From the NCBI GenBank assembly GCA_020426325.1, contig JAGQQG010000024.1, positions 1 through 64,000 on the forward strand: a DNA stretch of 64,000 nt. Direction: 5' to 3'. The position numbers were made by a program, and so were the translations under genes. This document shows, in pieces, positions 37,930 to 48,166 of this stretch. The notes beneath the pieces are model-generated. The model saw nothing but the letters and a program-made list of their open reading frames with translations. It had not been told where the DNA came from and made no database searches. The stretch comes from Planctomycetaceae bacterium (GTDB taxonomy: Bacteria > Planctomycetota > Planctomycetia > Planctomycetales > Planctomycetaceae). Positions within the stretch are counted from its first letter, which is position 1. The number at the start of each line of letters is the position of its first letter.

Positions 37930-38217
37930 CTACTCAAGGATGTCACAGAGATGGGGCGTCCGGTCCACGAGTGGCAGGACGAGCGGCTGATAGATGGTGG
38001 TAAACGCTTCAGCCTCCCGATGCGTTCGCCATGCCTGCTCACTTTCCCATCGCTCGCAGAGGAAGAAAGTCCGGGGATCATGCGTCGAATGACACACCTC
38101 GAACGACAGACACCCAGGCTCAGACCGCGACAGACGCCCCGCCTTCGCGAGATATCCCGCAACCTCATCGATTTTCGATTCATCCTTCACAGTCAGGACG
38201 ACATTCAAACAGTACAT
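37930..38217 (-). CDS. Antibiotic biosynthesis monooxygenase (ABM) domain protein
   Basis: A 95-residue dimeric alpha/beta-barrel protein. Seen are NVVLTVKDESKIDEVAGYL, EPGCLSFEVCHS and FLCERWESEQAWRTHREAEAF, the usual ABM pattern (YgiN-like). Family members act as quinol or other small monooxygenases or as binding modules. It forms a tight two-gene unit with the downstream deaminase. Confidence 0.88.
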   Translation of the reverse strand: MYCLNVVLTVKDESKIDEVAGYLAKAGRLSRSEPGCLSFEVCHSTHDPRTFFLCERWESEQAWRTHREAEAFTTIYQPLVLPLVDRTPHLCDILE

Positions 38218-38429
38218 CTGTGATTACCGTGCTCAGGAGATTGAATACAGAGACTTCCAGGTGGAGCGACGCTTCAACTCCGTTTATGATACGAAGGAAG
38301 GCTCTCGGCGGCTATCGGCTTGTGTGAAGTGGTCAACTTCTGAGCCGGAATTGGGGCATGTTGTTCCGTCTCGTGATTGCAGGGTACGGAGTGTCAGGTC
38401 CGACTTGATTGCCGAAGCGAGGGTGTCCC

Positions 38430-40991
38430 GTGTGGAGGTCTGCCTTGAACATTCGATTGCTGATCTGTTGCGGAATCACTCTCATCGCAGTCGCAGCGTC
38501 TGCTGCGGCGGGTGACGATGGCGATCGGGGGCGAGGCGACGAACAGGCACGGCTCGCATCGGATGTGCAACGGTTGCTCACTCAGCATTGTCGAGAATGT
38601 CACGGCGACAAGGAACCTGAGAGCGGTCTGCGGCTAACGGGGCGTGCCAATCTGACTCAGCTGAATGACTCAGGTTTGCCTGCCGTCGTGTTGAATGACG
38701 GTGATCAAAGTGAGTTACTGCGTCGCGTGACGATCGAAGGCGACGAACGGATGCCTCCCGAGGGTGAGCCTCTGACGTCTGACGAGATCGATCTGCTGCG
38801 ACGATGGATCGATGCCGGCGTTCCGTGGAGAGATGAGTCTGATCAGAAAATCCATTGGTCGTATGTCAAACCCGTTCGTCCAGTTCCTCCTGTGTTGAAG
38901 CAGCAAGATTGGGGCCATAACGAGATTGATACCTTTGTACTTGCGAAGCTTGAAGGCATCGATCCCGCGGTCAGTCCCGCTCGGACTGCCGAGCCTGCCA
39001 CACTGCTGCGACGAGTCTACCTGGACCTCATCGGTATTCCTCCCTCGGTCGAAGAGGTTGATGCGTTTCTGGATGATCCGTCATCGGAGCATTATGAGCA
39101 GATCGTCGAAGCTTTACTCGATTCGCCTCACTATGGCGAGAAGTGGGCACGCAGCTGGTTGGACCTCGCACGTTACGCAGACTCGAATGGCTATCAGGCA
39201 GACCAGTTCCGCGAAATCTGGGCCTATCGTGACTGGGTTGTTTCCGCGCTCAATCACGACATGTCCTTTGATCAGTTTACCATTGAGCAGCTCGCGGGGG
39301 ATCTGCTGCCTGACGCGACACTTGATCAGAGAATTGCGACCGGGTTTCATCGCTGCACCACCTGCAATGTTGAGGCAGGGGTTGATCCGGAGGAGAACCG
39401 GGTCAACCAGATTATTGACCGGGTGAACACTACCGGCATGGTCTGGTTGGGAACGACGCTTGAATGTGCTCAGTGCCATAATCACAAGTACGACCCCTTC
39501 ACCCAGCAGGACTATTATCAGCTGTTCGCTTTCTTCAACAACACTCCACTGGAGGTCAAGCAGCCCAATGGTGAAGGCGTGGCCTTCGACACAGCGGGAC
39601 CCGAGATGGAACTTCCCTGGACCGAGGAGCAGCTAAGACAGAAATCGAAGCTCGAACAGGATATTGAACGTGCACAATCATTGGTCGACGAACGTCTCCG
39701 GGAACTCGACGACTCATTCGAGAAGTGGCAGCCTTCCGCTGACGCCGAGTTCCCCGATGAGATCCGTCAACTGGTGAATAAACCGGTCGATGAGCGAACG
39801 GAGGAAGATCACGAACAACTCCTCAAGCATTACCGGGAGAGTGACGCCGAATTGACGAAGCGGAAGAAGGAACTGACGGACCTCAAAGCACGGCTCAAAG
39901 CGACCGGACCCTCGACGACACTGGTCATGGTTGAACAGGAAGAACCTCGCATGACGGCCATTTTCAAGCGGGGGAATTTCCTGGCCCCGGGAGCAGCCGT
40001 CGGACCAACCACACCTGCTGCCCTGCATCCGATTGAGGGGCAGGATGAGTCGTCCAATCGACTCGCGTTCGCCCGATGGCTGGTCTCTGCAGACAATCCG
40101 TTGGTGGCGCGAGTCACGGTCAACCGCTGGTGGGCCGAAATTTTCGGACGGGGTATTGTAGAAACCGTAGAGGATTTTGGCGTACAGGGATCGCCGCCGA
40201 CCCATCCCGAGTTGCTTGACTGGCTTGCGGTCGAGTTCGTGGAACATGGCTGGTCGATGAAACACTTGCATCGGCTGATCGTCATGTCTGCCACTTATCA
40301 GCAGGATTCTCGCGTGTCGCCCGAGCAGCTTGAGTTCGACCCCGACAACAAATGGCTCGCTCGTGGACCTCGATTTCGGCTGCCAGCTGAAGCGATTCGA
40401 GACAATGCGCTTGCTGTCTCCGGTCTTCTGTCGCGTCGCATCGGGGGTCCACCTGTGTATCCGCCACAGCCTTCCGGCATCTGGAGACACACAGGCCGCA
40501 ACCCACCCCAATACGAGACTGATACCGGTGAAGACCGCTTTCGTCGCGGACTGTACGTCGTTTGGCGTCGAAGTGCCCCCTATCCGAGTTTTGTCAACTT
40601 CGACGCTCCTGACAGGGCAGCGAGTTGTGTGAAACGCTCGAGGACGAACACTCCCCTTCAAGCCCTCACACTGCTCAATGACCCGGCGTACTTTGAAATG
40701 GCAGCCTCACTCGCTGAGCGAATGGAACTCGATCTCCCTGATGCCAGTGATCGCGAGCGGATCGAGTACGGCTTCCGTCGCACCGTTGCCCGGCAGCCGA
40801 CCAGTGACGAAGTCAGCATCCTGCACAACCTGTTCAAATCTGAATTAACACAGGTGCAAGAAAACTCGAATCCGACAGTGGATGCTGTCGGGACACAGGA
40901 TGGAACGCACAACGTCACCCCGCGAGAGTCGGCGTGGATCAGCGTCGCCAATGCCCTGCTCAACCTGGATGAGACGATCACCAAGGAATAG
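38430..40991 (+). CDS. Planctomycete cytochrome PSCyt1-DUF1549-DUF1553 protein
   Basis: About 853 residues. After a signal peptide (LLICCGITLIAVAASAAA) comes a planctomycete-type c-type cytochrome domain with heme motif CRECH, then DUF1549 (NEIDTFVLAKLEG, LLRRVYLDLIGIPPS, second heme-like CAQCH) and C-terminal DUF1553 (RVTVNRWWAEIFGRGIVET, TNTPLQALTLLNDP). The protein is abundant in this phylum and thought to act outside the cytoplasmic membrane, perhaps with polysaccharide oxidation; the reaction is unknown. GTG 38430 has AGGG upstream. The DUF1501 partner that usually follows is missing. Confidence 0.9.
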   Translation: MWRSALNIRLLICCGITLIAVAASAAAGDDGDRGRGDEQARLASDVQRLLTQHCRECHGDKEPESGLRLTGRANLTQLNDSGLPAVVLNDGDQSELLRRVTIEGDERMPPEGEPLTSDEIDLLRRWIDAGVPWRDESDQKIHWSYVKPVRPVPPVLKQQDWGHNEIDTFVLAKLEGIDPAVSPARTAEPATLLRRVYLDLIGIPPSVEEVDAFLDDPSSEHYEQIVEALLDSPHYGEKWARSWLDLARYADSNGYQADQFREIWAYRDWVVSALNHDMSFDQFTIEQLAGDLLPDATLDQRIATGFHRCTTCNVEAGVDPEENRVNQIIDRVNTTGMVWLGTTLECAQCHNHKYDPFTQQDYYQLFAFFNNTPLEVKQPNGEGVAFDTAGPEMELPWTEEQLRQKSKLEQDIERAQSLVDERLRELDDSFEKWQPSADAEFPDEIRQLVNKPVDERTEEDHEQLLKHYRESDAELTKRKKELTDLKARLKATGPSTTLVMVEQEEPRMTAIFKRGNFLAPGAAVGPTTPAALHPIEGQDESSNRLAFARWLVSADNPLVARVTVNRWWAEIFGRGIVETVEDFGVQGSPPTHPELLDWLAVEFVEHGWSMKHLHRLIVMSATYQQDSRVSPEQLEFDPDNKWLARGPRFRLPAEAIRDNALAVSGLLSRRIGGPPVYPPQPSGIWRHTGRNPPQYETDTGEDRFRRGLYVVWRRSAPYPSFVNFDAPDRAASCVKRSRTNTPLQALTLLNDPAYFEMAASLAERMELDLPDASDRERIEYGFRRTVARQPTSDEVSILHNLFKSELTQVQENSNPTVDAVGTQDGTHNVTPRESAWISVANALLNLDETITKE

Positions 40992-41092
40992 CCATCGGTT
41001 TGAATGTGACAGAATGGTCCGCCGCGAGGATTGTTACTCTGGTTAGTTCCTCGCAGTAGAATCATCTCTCCCGAATCATGAAGGAGAGGTCT

Positions 41093-41761
41093 GTGAACAC
41101 AACAACCGCAAGAATCCTTCAGGTCTCTGTTGGGCTTCCTCAGACATACGTCGCATCTGATCCGCGAGATCAACGTCCTGCTGAATGGCGGACGGCAATT
41201 GACAAGTCGGCTGTTGAAGGGCCCGTGCAGTTGAGCACAGAAGGTTTGGAAGGCGATGGCTGTGCAGATCGTCAGAATCACGGGGGAATCGAAGGAGCTG
41301 TGTTGTTGTACGCAGCAACTCATTACACGCAATGGCGGATCGATCTTCCTGAGCATGACTGGCAGTTCGGCGGGTTCGGAGAGAATCTGACAATGGACGG
41401 TCTCACCGAGGAGACCGTGTGTATTGGCGATCGCTGGCGGGTTGGGACGGTGTTGTTGGAGGTGTCGAAGCCGCGTCAGCCTTGTTGGAAACTTTGTCGA
41501 CGTTGGCAGCAGCCGGATCTTGCGAAACGTGTCGTTCAGGCCGGACGCGGCGGCTGGTACGCACGAGTTCTGGAGACGGGCGAGGTGTCCGCGGGAGACG
41601 AGATGTCGCTGGAGGACCGGCCCCATCCACGGTGGACGGTGGCGCGCACGTGCCGACTGTACTTCGGAATCGAACGAGACTCCGATGCAGTAAGGGAGCT
41701 GGCAGCTGTGCCACAGCTGTCGCTGAACTGGCGGGAAGAGCTGCTGAACCGCCAAGTGTGA
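41093..41761 (+). CDS. MOSC-domain protein (YiiM-like)
   Basis: About 222 residues with the MOSC (molybdenum cofactor sulfurase C-terminal) pattern: LEGDGCADRQNHGGIEGAV, FGGFGENLTMDGL, VCIGDRWRVG and the conserved Cys in SKPRQPCWKLC. YiiM-like proteins reduce N-hydroxylated compounds with molybdenum cofactor. The start at GTG 41093 is preferred because AAGGAGAGG lies right before it; the ATG at 41078 overlaps that ribosome-binding site. Confidence 0.88.
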   Translation: MNTTTARILQVSVGLPQTYVASDPRDQRPAEWRTAIDKSAVEGPVQLSTEGLEGDGCADRQNHGGIEGAVLLYAATHYTQWRIDLPEHDWQFGGFGENLTMDGLTEETVCIGDRWRVGTVLLEVSKPRQPCWKLCRRWQQPDLAKRVVQAGRGGWYARVLETGEVSAGDEMSLEDRPHPRWTVARTCRLYFGIERDSDAVRELAAVPQLSLNWREELLNRQV

Positions 41762-41847
41762 TCCCTCTCCGACACGGAATTTGACCACCTGTCAGACGTG
41801 ACGTAAGTTCCATGTGAGAGTCCCGGTGATGCGCTCGAATTGAGCGT

Positions 41848-41870
41848 GGTGTTGTAACGGTTACAACACC
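41848..41870 (+). promoter_or_regulatory. Perfect 11-bp palindrome (possible operator) upstream of the AAA+ gene
   Basis: GGTGTTGTAAC (41848-41858), a single G, then GTTACAACACC (41860-41870): the arms are exactly complementary with a 1-nt centre. It lies 115 nt ahead of the AAA+ ATPase start and after the MOSC gene, with no U-tract, so a transcription-factor site is more likely than a terminator. Confidence 0.5.
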
Positions 41871-41985
41871 TGTCACGCAATCTGGACCTTTCGCGTTCTC
41901 ACTTCCCCCTTGAGAAGTTGAAATCGCTTTCGGTACGTCTGTTGCCCAGCACGATCTGCATCCCCACTTTTCGACTGACGGTCTC

Positions 41986-43653
41986 ATGCCCGATACAGCC
42001 AAGAAACTTTCGCCTGCGGAATTCCTGGCCGAATTGACATCGCAAAACGACGGCAACGCTTACACGGCGGAAGTCGCAGAAGCGATGCCGGACGCCTTTG
42101 CTGGCAATCTCCGCTCGAAGAACGACTTTGAGGAGAACGACTTCGAGGAGTCAGAAGACGATTTTGAACTGACGCTGCCTCACACAGAAGAAAGTCTCAA
42201 GAGTCAAGATCTGGACAATGATCCAGAGGAAGACTCTTCGGCTGATGACATTGAATATGTGAAATCCGGTCGTGGCGGAATCAGTCAGAAACGCAAGTTG
42301 ACAATCCCGGACGCTGCTCAGGGCAACTCACATCTCTCAGAACTCTTTGAACGCGTGAGTAACCTGCTCGGCGGATCGGGCGTGGGTGACGGTGAGTATT
42401 GTCCGAAATGCCCAGATTCTCTTGAGGAAGCTCGCCTGAGCAGCGAGGACATCGAGCGACTCGCACTCAAGTTTTTGCTGCAAAAAGGATCGGCCTCCGG
42501 AAGAGAGATCAGCGGACAGTTAAAAGTCCCTTTTGCACTGATCGACCCTCTCTTACGTCTCTGGAAGAAAGATCAGCTGGTTGCCTTCAAGGGGGCTGCA
42601 GAGGTGGGTGACTACTACTTTGTCCTCACCGACCCGGGGCGTGATCGCGCCAAACGTTACATGGAGGAATGTACCTACTGTGGTTCAGCTCCCGTCGCGC
42701 TGCCGGACTACCTCAAGGCCATGGAAGCCCAGAGCATCGCCAAACAGGAAGCAACCGAAGAGGATCTCAAACGAGCATTCTCAGATCTGCTCATCAGCGA
42801 AAAGATGCTGGAAACGCTCGGTCCCGCCGTTAACTCCGGACGCGGCATGTTTCTGTTTGGTGAGCCGGGGAACGGTAAGACGAGTATTGCCGAGCGCGTG
42901 ACTACCAGCTTCGGCTCCACAATCTGGATCCCCAGAACTCTGGGAGTCGATGGTGACATCATCCGGCTGTTCGATCCGGGTGTTCATGAGGTCGTGGAAC
43001 TTGAAGGCGAAGAGAATAGTCTGTTCGATCTCTCCGGAGTCGATCAGCGCTGGGTACGGATCGTGCGACCAACAGTCATTGCCGGGGGTGAATTGACGAT
43101 GGAGGAACTGGAGGTCTGTCAGAATCCTCAGACGAAGATCTGCGAAGCCCCTTTGCAGCTGAAGTCCAACTGCGGAACACTCGTGATCGACGACTTCGGT
43201 CGACAGACCATGCCGGTTGAAGTCCTGCTCAACCGGTGGATCGTCCCCCTCGAAAAGCGATACGACTTTCTGAACCTGCCGAGCGGCAAGAAACTGCAAG
43301 TGCCGTTCGATCAGTTGATCATTTTCTCGACTAACCTTGAGCCACGCGATCTGGTCGATGGAGCGTTCCTGCGACGAATTCCGTACAAGATTGAAGTTCC
43401 CGATCCGAGTGAGGAACACTTCCGCAAGCTGTTTGACATCATGGCTCCGATCCTCGGGATGGTGAACAATCCGGAGGCCGTCGACTACCTGATTGAAAAA
43501 CATTACAAGCCGGTCAATCGCCCGTATCGTGCGTGCCAGCCTCGCGACCTCTTGCTGCAGATCCGCAACTACTGCATCTATCGCAAGATTCCCAAAAAGA
43601 TTACACCAGAAGGGTTTGACTTTGCGGTCAGCATTTACTTTGCGGTCATGTGA
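41986..43653 (+). CDS. AAA+ ATPase with acidic N terminus and Cys pairs
   Basis: A 555-residue protein. The first 110 residues are acidic and low in complexity ([17 protein letters not shown]). A winged-helix-like region follows between two Cys pairs (CPKC near residue 138, CTYC near 228). The ATPase has Walker [10 protein letters not shown] near residue 292, Walker B LVIDDFG near 398, and sensor [20 protein letters not shown] recognise it as an AAA+ family common in planctomycetes and sometimes labelled a chaperone-like ATPase; the function is unknown. A strong palindrome upstream (41848-41870) suggests specific regulation. Confidence 0.75.
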   Translation: MPDTAKKLSPAEFLAELTSQNDGNAYTAEVAEAMPDAFAGNLRSKNDFEENDFEESEDDFELTLPHTEESLKSQDLDNDPEEDSSADDIEYVKSGRGGISQKRKLTIPDAAQGNSHLSELFERVSNLLGGSGVGDGEYCPKCPDSLEEARLSSEDIERLALKFLLQKGSASGREISGQLKVPFALIDPLLRLWKKDQLVAFKGAAEVGDYYFVLTDPGRDRAKRYMEECTYCGSAPVALPDYLKAMEAQSIAKQEATEEDLKRAFSDLLISEKMLETLGPAVNSGRGMFLFGEPGNGKTSIAERVTTSFGSTIWIPRTLGVDGDIIRLFDPGVHEVVELEGEENSLFDLSGVDQRWVRIVRPTVIAGGELTMEELEVCQNPQTKICEAPLQLKSNCGTLVIDDFGRQTMPVEVLLNRWIVPLEKRYDFLNLPSGKKLQVPFDQLIIFSTNLEPRDLVDGAFLRRIPYKIEVPDPSEEHFRKLFDIMAPILGMVNNPEAVDYLIEKHYKPVNRPYRACQPRDLLLQIRNYCIYRKIPKKITPEGFDFAVSIYFAVM

Positions 43654-43955
43654 ATCGGCATAAGAGTTGCTCGTTTTCGTCAGAAACTGTGAGTCTTACC
43701 TCAGTCGTATGATCGATTCCGAATTGTTCCGGTTGACGCCAAACGGGGCACAGTCTTCTGGACTTTTGGTAATCAGCGTCGATACAGGGAAGAATCAAGG
43801 ACGATCCTTGAGAAGTGTGTGAGCGTGATGCCGACCGAGATGCCACATCTCAGTCGACATTGATTACAGATCTGACCTGATTCACTACTGCTGCCACAAT
43901 CCAACGTTTGGGAACCGGCAGGCGTTATCGACCGTTTGGCATCAAGATTTGCCAT
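43654..43955. other. Intergenic gap
   Basis: These 302 bases between the AAA+ gene and the alpha/beta hydrolase show no gene, tRNA or obvious terminator. Confidence 0.4.
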
Positions 43956-45086
43956 ATGAGAATCGCTGACAGACTCATCTGGGTTTTCTGTCTCAGCGGG
44001 TTCGCCACACTGTTGGCACCCAGCACTGTCGATGCGCAGACGATCACCACTCATTACGCTCAGCAGCCGACGCTGATTGTCCCCGAACTTGAACCCATTA
44101 CCGAAGGGGAAGTCGTCCCGTTCGAGTATGAGGTTCATCAGGGACAGATGCCGGAGCAGTCGTATGCCCCCGGCTATGACGTTTCGCCGGACACCAACTC
44201 CTTTCCTGCGATCCAAGCACCGCAACCCTGCTATTGGATCGCCAGTAGCCGCGGACTGCCACAGAAGGCTGCGATGAATCGGTGCCGGAATCTGGACTAC
44301 TTTCATCGCCTTTCAGACGGATGTTTGCAGCGGACAAACCTGCCCACGTTGAAAAGTCAAATCATCCCGGGGGTTCCGGTCTGCATCTTCATTCATGGAG
44401 CATTCGTCGATGCTGAGTCACACCAATACGAGTGTGCGAGGACATACAACTGGATTCGACAAGCCGCTCCGCATTTGCCACTCCAGGTGATCTTCTACAC
44501 GTGGCCAAGCGACGCCTCTCATATCTTGCTGACGCCGCTTGTTGTCAATCAGAAGGGGATCTGGGCTGCGAATAACGCGTTTTATCTCGCCGATCTGATT
44601 GGGCAATTACCGCCCGAATGTCCTGTCTGTCTGGTTGGGCACAGCCATGGAGCGCGGGCAGCCGTTGCCACGATGCATCTCATCGGCGGCGGCCAGATCG
44701 ATGGGTATTCATACCCCTACAACACGGGTGCTCATCGCCGCTATCGCGTGGTGATGGCGGCAGCTGCATTCGATCGACACTGGTTGAATCCAGGTCAGAA
44801 GTACGATCATGCGATGTCTTGTCTTGAAGGGATCGTCAACCTGCAGAACCGGGGGGACTGGGCACTCAATCTGTACCCGCTTCGCCGTCCGTTATCCCGT
44901 AAGGCCATCGGAGCTACAGGATTCACTTACTGGGACCGTTCTCACCTCGGCAATGCGAGCTGCAAAGCGATCGACCTCGACGTCACTTATTACGTCGGAT
45001 TGAGCCACACCTGGCCGCACTACTACGCAGAACCGACGATCGCCCGTGCGATCGTCCCCTACACGTACTTCGTCGATCAACGCTGA
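43956..45086 (+). CDS. Exported alpha/beta hydrolase (DUF900-like)
   Basis: About 376 residues. A signal peptide (LIWVFCLSGFATLLAPSTVDAQ) precedes a Pro-rich region and an alpha/beta hydrolase: CIFIHGAFVDAE (oxyanion region), YTWPSD, and the nucleophile elbow CLVGHSHGARA near residue 227. The HGxFVDxE and GHSHG features fit DUF900-type hydrolases, probably esterases. ATG 43956 begins the signal peptide, and the frame extends upstream without conserved features. The substrate is unknown. Confidence 0.78.
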   Translation: MRIADRLIWVFCLSGFATLLAPSTVDAQTITTHYAQQPTLIVPELEPITEGEVVPFEYEVHQGQMPEQSYAPGYDVSPDTNSFPAIQAPQPCYWIASSRGLPQKAAMNRCRNLDYFHRLSDGCLQRTNLPTLKSQIIPGVPVCIFIHGAFVDAESHQYECARTYNWIRQAAPHLPLQVIFYTWPSDASHILLTPLVVNQKGIWAANNAFYLADLIGQLPPECPVCLVGHSHGARAAVATMHLIGGGQIDGYSYPYNTGAHRRYRVVMAAAAFDRHWLNPGQKYDHAMSCLEGIVNLQNRGDWALNLYPLRRPLSRKAIGATGFTYWDRSHLGNASCKAIDLDVTYYVGLSHTWPHYYAEPTIARAIVPYTYFVDQR

Positions 45087-45091
45087 GAGAA

Positions 45092-46225
45092 TCACTCCCC
45101 GGCACGGAAGCGGAAGGGTTCGCCGGTCATCTCGTAACCGGGACGAAGGCCGACGTTGATCAGCAGTCCCAAGCCGACACACATCGTCACGAGGCTTGAT
45201 CCCCCGTAACTCACAAGGGGCAGCGTCAGACCGGTGATCGGCATCAGGCCGACCGTCATGCCGGTGTTGATGATCAGTTGCGAGGCGAACAGCGTCACGA
45301 TGCCGACTGCGAGCAGCCGTCCAAACGGTTCCTGAGTGCCCGTGGCAATCATCAGCCCGCGCCCGAACAGCACGAGGAACACCAGCAACACACCGATCGT
45401 GCCCGGCAGTCCCCAGCGTTCTCCGATCATGCAGAAGATGAAATCTGTCTGAGCAGCCGGCAGATGGTATGCCAACGGGTCGTCGATCGGCATGCCGGTC
45501 ACGTCACTCCCCCAGACACCTCCCAGCGCGAGCACCTGTTTCGACTGATGCAGGTGATAACCATCGCCCCGAGGTGCTGGCCCGCCGTCTTGTTGAGAAA
45601 ACAGGGTCGTTACCCGCGACTTCTGCTCAGCACTCATTTGTGTCCAGAGCACGGGCATGGCCATCACACCTAACAGGGCCACCGCGACCAGATGACGGAC
45701 TCGCGCACCGGCTGAGAACAACATGCCGTATAAGACGGGAAAGAACAGCAGCGATGTCCCCAGGTCCGGCTCGCGAAGGATGAGGACGACCGGGACGAGT
45801 GTCAGCGTGAAGGGCACGATCAGCCCGGTCAGACGTCGATAGTTGCTGCGGTACATCAGATAGTGACTGAGAGCCATGATGTACGTCAGCTTTGCGAGTT
45901 CGGACGGTTGCATATCAGCGAGGCCGAGCGGAATCCATCGATGGGCGCCATTCTTCGCAGGAAAGAAATAAACCAGCCCCAGCAACAGAAGTGTCGCCAG
46001 AAACATCGGGTAACTCCACGGCTTCCACACGCGGTACGGGACCCATGCTGCTGCAAACATGGCTGGCAGGGCGATGAGAATCCACATCAGTTGTCGCGAG
46101 CGCAATGACCCGGAGCTGATCAGTTCGTCTCCGCGCGCAATCCCGGCGAGACCGGCGATCATGAGCAGCAGTGCACTCACCACAACCAGCCAAGGCATTC
46201 GTCGAAGAACCTGGCCACCAATCAC
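45092..46225 (-). CDS. rodA: RodA/FtsW-type SEDS peptidoglycan polymerase
   Basis: A 377-residue polytopic membrane protein of the SEDS family, whose members polymerise glycan strands from lipid II. Seen are [33 protein letters not shown], a periplasmic loop, [12 protein letters not shown] and the C-terminal [20 protein letters not shown] signature with about ten membrane segments. RodA-like rather than FtsW is likely because no division cluster is adjacent. GTG 46225 is used, with ATG at residue 10 an alternative. It is convergent with the alpha/beta hydrolase gene. Confidence 0.88.
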   Translation of the reverse strand: MIGGQVLRRMPWLVVVSALLLMIAGLAGIARGDELISSGSLRSRQLMWILIALPAMFAAAWVPYRVWKPWSYPMFLATLLLLGLVYFFPAKNGAHRWIPLGLADMQPSELAKLTYIMALSHYLMYRSNYRRLTGLIVPFTLTLVPVVLILREPDLGTSLLFFPVLYGMLFSAGARVRHLVAVALLGVMAMPVLWTQMSAEQKSRVTTLFSQQDGGPAPRGDGYHLHQSKQVLALGGVWGSDVTGMPIDDPLAYHLPAAQTDFIFCMIGERWGLPGTIGVLLVFLVLFGRGLMIATGTQEPFGRLLAVGIVTLFASQLIINTGMTVGLMPITGLTLPLVSYGGSSLVTMCVGLGLLINVGLRPGYEMTGEPFRFRAGE

Positions 46226-46526
46226 ACGAACTCCTCAAGCGTCGAACACTCTGCGCCCCACGTGAGAGCGTTGCGAGTTGTATCCCAATCCCCGAATCTG
46301 GGGAACAGCGATCCTTCCCAAGCCCCCCGACCTGCACAACTGCCACAACTTGAAAATAGAAGCCCATTCCTGTTGCCGTGCTAATCGACAGGATGGGACC
46401 ACAAGGGTCTACAATGGACAGAGACTCCAGCAACATCGAGGTGCGGGCGTCCTATCCTTCAGAGAGCCTGTCTGATTGGAGCGGCAGGCATGTTCCATTG
46501 CTTTCAATCTTCCCCTCAAATCAATC
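46226..46526. other. Divergent intergenic region
   Basis: The 301 bases between the divergent rodA and the large membrane-protein gene show no gene. TACAAT at 46410-46415 with TCGACA at 46385-46390 (19-nt spacer) is a weak candidate promoter for the plus-strand gene. Confidence 0.3.
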
Positions 46527-48164
46527 ATGAGCACTGCCCTGACTCAACCGGACAGCGACACGCCGACGAGTGCCGAGGTCCCGGAAGACGTGCAGGAAAA
46601 CGAACGTTTGAGCGGCCCGGACCTCAATGTACTGGAGGACCGCGTGCCGCAGTGGCTGCAGGGATCGCGGGTGCTCGCTCTATGGACTGCCGTGCTCGGA
46701 CTGTTGTACCTCGTGTTGAGTTATCAGCCGCTGTGGCACACAGACATCTGGGGACATCTCTCATACGGCCGATGGATCTGGGAGCAGGGACGCCTGCCGG
46801 ACGTAGAACCGTTGATGCCACTTTCGATCGGCATGACGTACATCGATACCGCATGGCTAAGCCAGCTGATGGGATACGGTCTCTACCGACAATTCGGTGT
46901 CTCAGCACTCCAGATGCTTTACGCTGCCTCCATCACATCTGCGTGCACATTGCTGCTGATTGGAGTCCTGCGAAAATCCAACAGTAACATCAGCGCCGGG
47001 TTCCTTGTCATCCTGACTTTCGGCATCGTCGACTATCAGCAACTGCTGATCGTGCGTCCACAGCTTTTCGGCTTGGTGGCCTTCGTCGGACTGTTCACCC
47101 TGCTGACAGCGTTTCGATGGCGAACCGGTTGGTGGTTCGTGGTGCCGGTCCTCTTCGTACTCTGGGCCAACCTGCATGGGTCATTCATCGTGGGGCTTGG
47201 GTTGCTGGCAGCATCCTGTGCTGGACATGCGATCGACGTGTTTCGTCGCACACACAACTGGCGAGCAGTCATGGCCAGTCGTCACGTCCGTCGTTTGTTC
47301 GTTCTGACCGAACTTGCAGCGGTTGCGGCGTTGATGAATCCCTACGGCATCGGCCTGTACGGCGAGGTGTTTGCCGTCGCCGGTAATGCCAATGTTCACG
47401 ACCTCATCGAGTGGGACCCCTTGACGCTGCGGATGTCGCAGGGGAAAGCGGCTCTGCTTTGTGCTCTGGCTCTGATGTTTGTCTATCGCCTGAGTCCCAG
47501 ACGTGTCCGTGCGAGCGAAGTGCTGTTGCTGGTTGGCCTCGGAGTCGCAGCCATGTGGACCTCGCGGATGATCCTCTGGTGGGCACCGGTCGCTGCCTAC
47601 TATCTCGCTGTTCATGCAGCAGCCATTTACCTCCGAGGACGCAAATCAGAAATGGTTGCTTCCCCCCGGAGCGGCAAGTGGTCAGTGGTGACAATCGGTC
47701 TGGCCTGGATCTTTTTCGCCTATACCCCCTTCGGCCTCACCGTGTTGCACGGCCAGCCAAAGACCCCGGAAGAGCGGGCAAACAAGTTTGCCAAGAGCGT
47801 GTCGCAACAGACACCTCTCATGGTCACCGATTACCTGCACCGCCACCCGCCGCAGGGACTTATCCTCAACACCTACGAATGGGGAGACTTCCTGCTCTGG
47901 GCTGGTCCCAAAGATCTGCAACTGTTTGTCAACTCGCACGCCCATCTCGTGCCTGAAGAAGTCTGGCAGGACTACCTGACCATCGTGAATGCTGGTAACG
48001 ACTGGGAAGACAAACTCGACCGCTACGGAGTCAATGCCATCGTCCTCGACGTCTCCGATCGTGAAGCACTGATCAAGGCACTTCGAAGTCGGAACGAAGT
48101 CTGGCGGATCGGTTACGAAGACAACATGTCCATCGCATTCATTCGCGAGCAACCCATTTTGTGA
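46527..48164 (+). CDS. Large polytopic membrane protein, GT-C-like
   Basis: About 545 residues with roughly ten membrane helices. Early loop residues (HTDIWGHLSYGRWIWEQGRLPDVEPL) place Asp and His next to the first helix, as in GT-C glycosyltransferases that use polyprenyl-phosphate sugars. The C-terminal soluble part has TPEERANKFAKSVSQ and NTYEWGDFLLWAGP, which I recognise from planctomycete membrane proteins of unknown function. ATG 46527 is chosen as the start before an acidic leader. It is followed immediately by a second membrane-anchored gene. Confidence 0.6.
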   Translation: MSTALTQPDSDTPTSAEVPEDVQENERLSGPDLNVLEDRVPQWLQGSRVLALWTAVLGLLYLVLSYQPLWHTDIWGHLSYGRWIWEQGRLPDVEPLMPLSIGMTYIDTAWLSQLMGYGLYRQFGVSALQMLYAASITSACTLLLIGVLRKSNSNISAGFLVILTFGIVDYQQLLIVRPQLFGLVAFVGLFTLLTAFRWRTGWWFVVPVLFVLWANLHGSFIVGLGLLAASCAGHAIDVFRRTHNWRAVMASRHVRRLFVLTELAAVAALMNPYGIGLYGEVFAVAGNANVHDLIEWDPLTLRMSQGKAALLCALALMFVYRLSPRRVRASEVLLLVGLGVAAMWTSRMILWWAPVAAYYLAVHAAAIYLRGRKSEMVASPRSGKWSVVTIGLAWIFFAYTPFGLTVLHGQPKTPEERANKFAKSVSQQTPLMVTDYLHRHPPQGLILNTYEWGDFLLWAGPKDLQLFVNSHAHLVPEEVWQDYLTIVNAGNDWEDKLDRYGVNAIVLDVSDREALIKALRSRNEVWRIGYEDNMSIAFIREQPIL

Positions 48165-48166
48165 CC

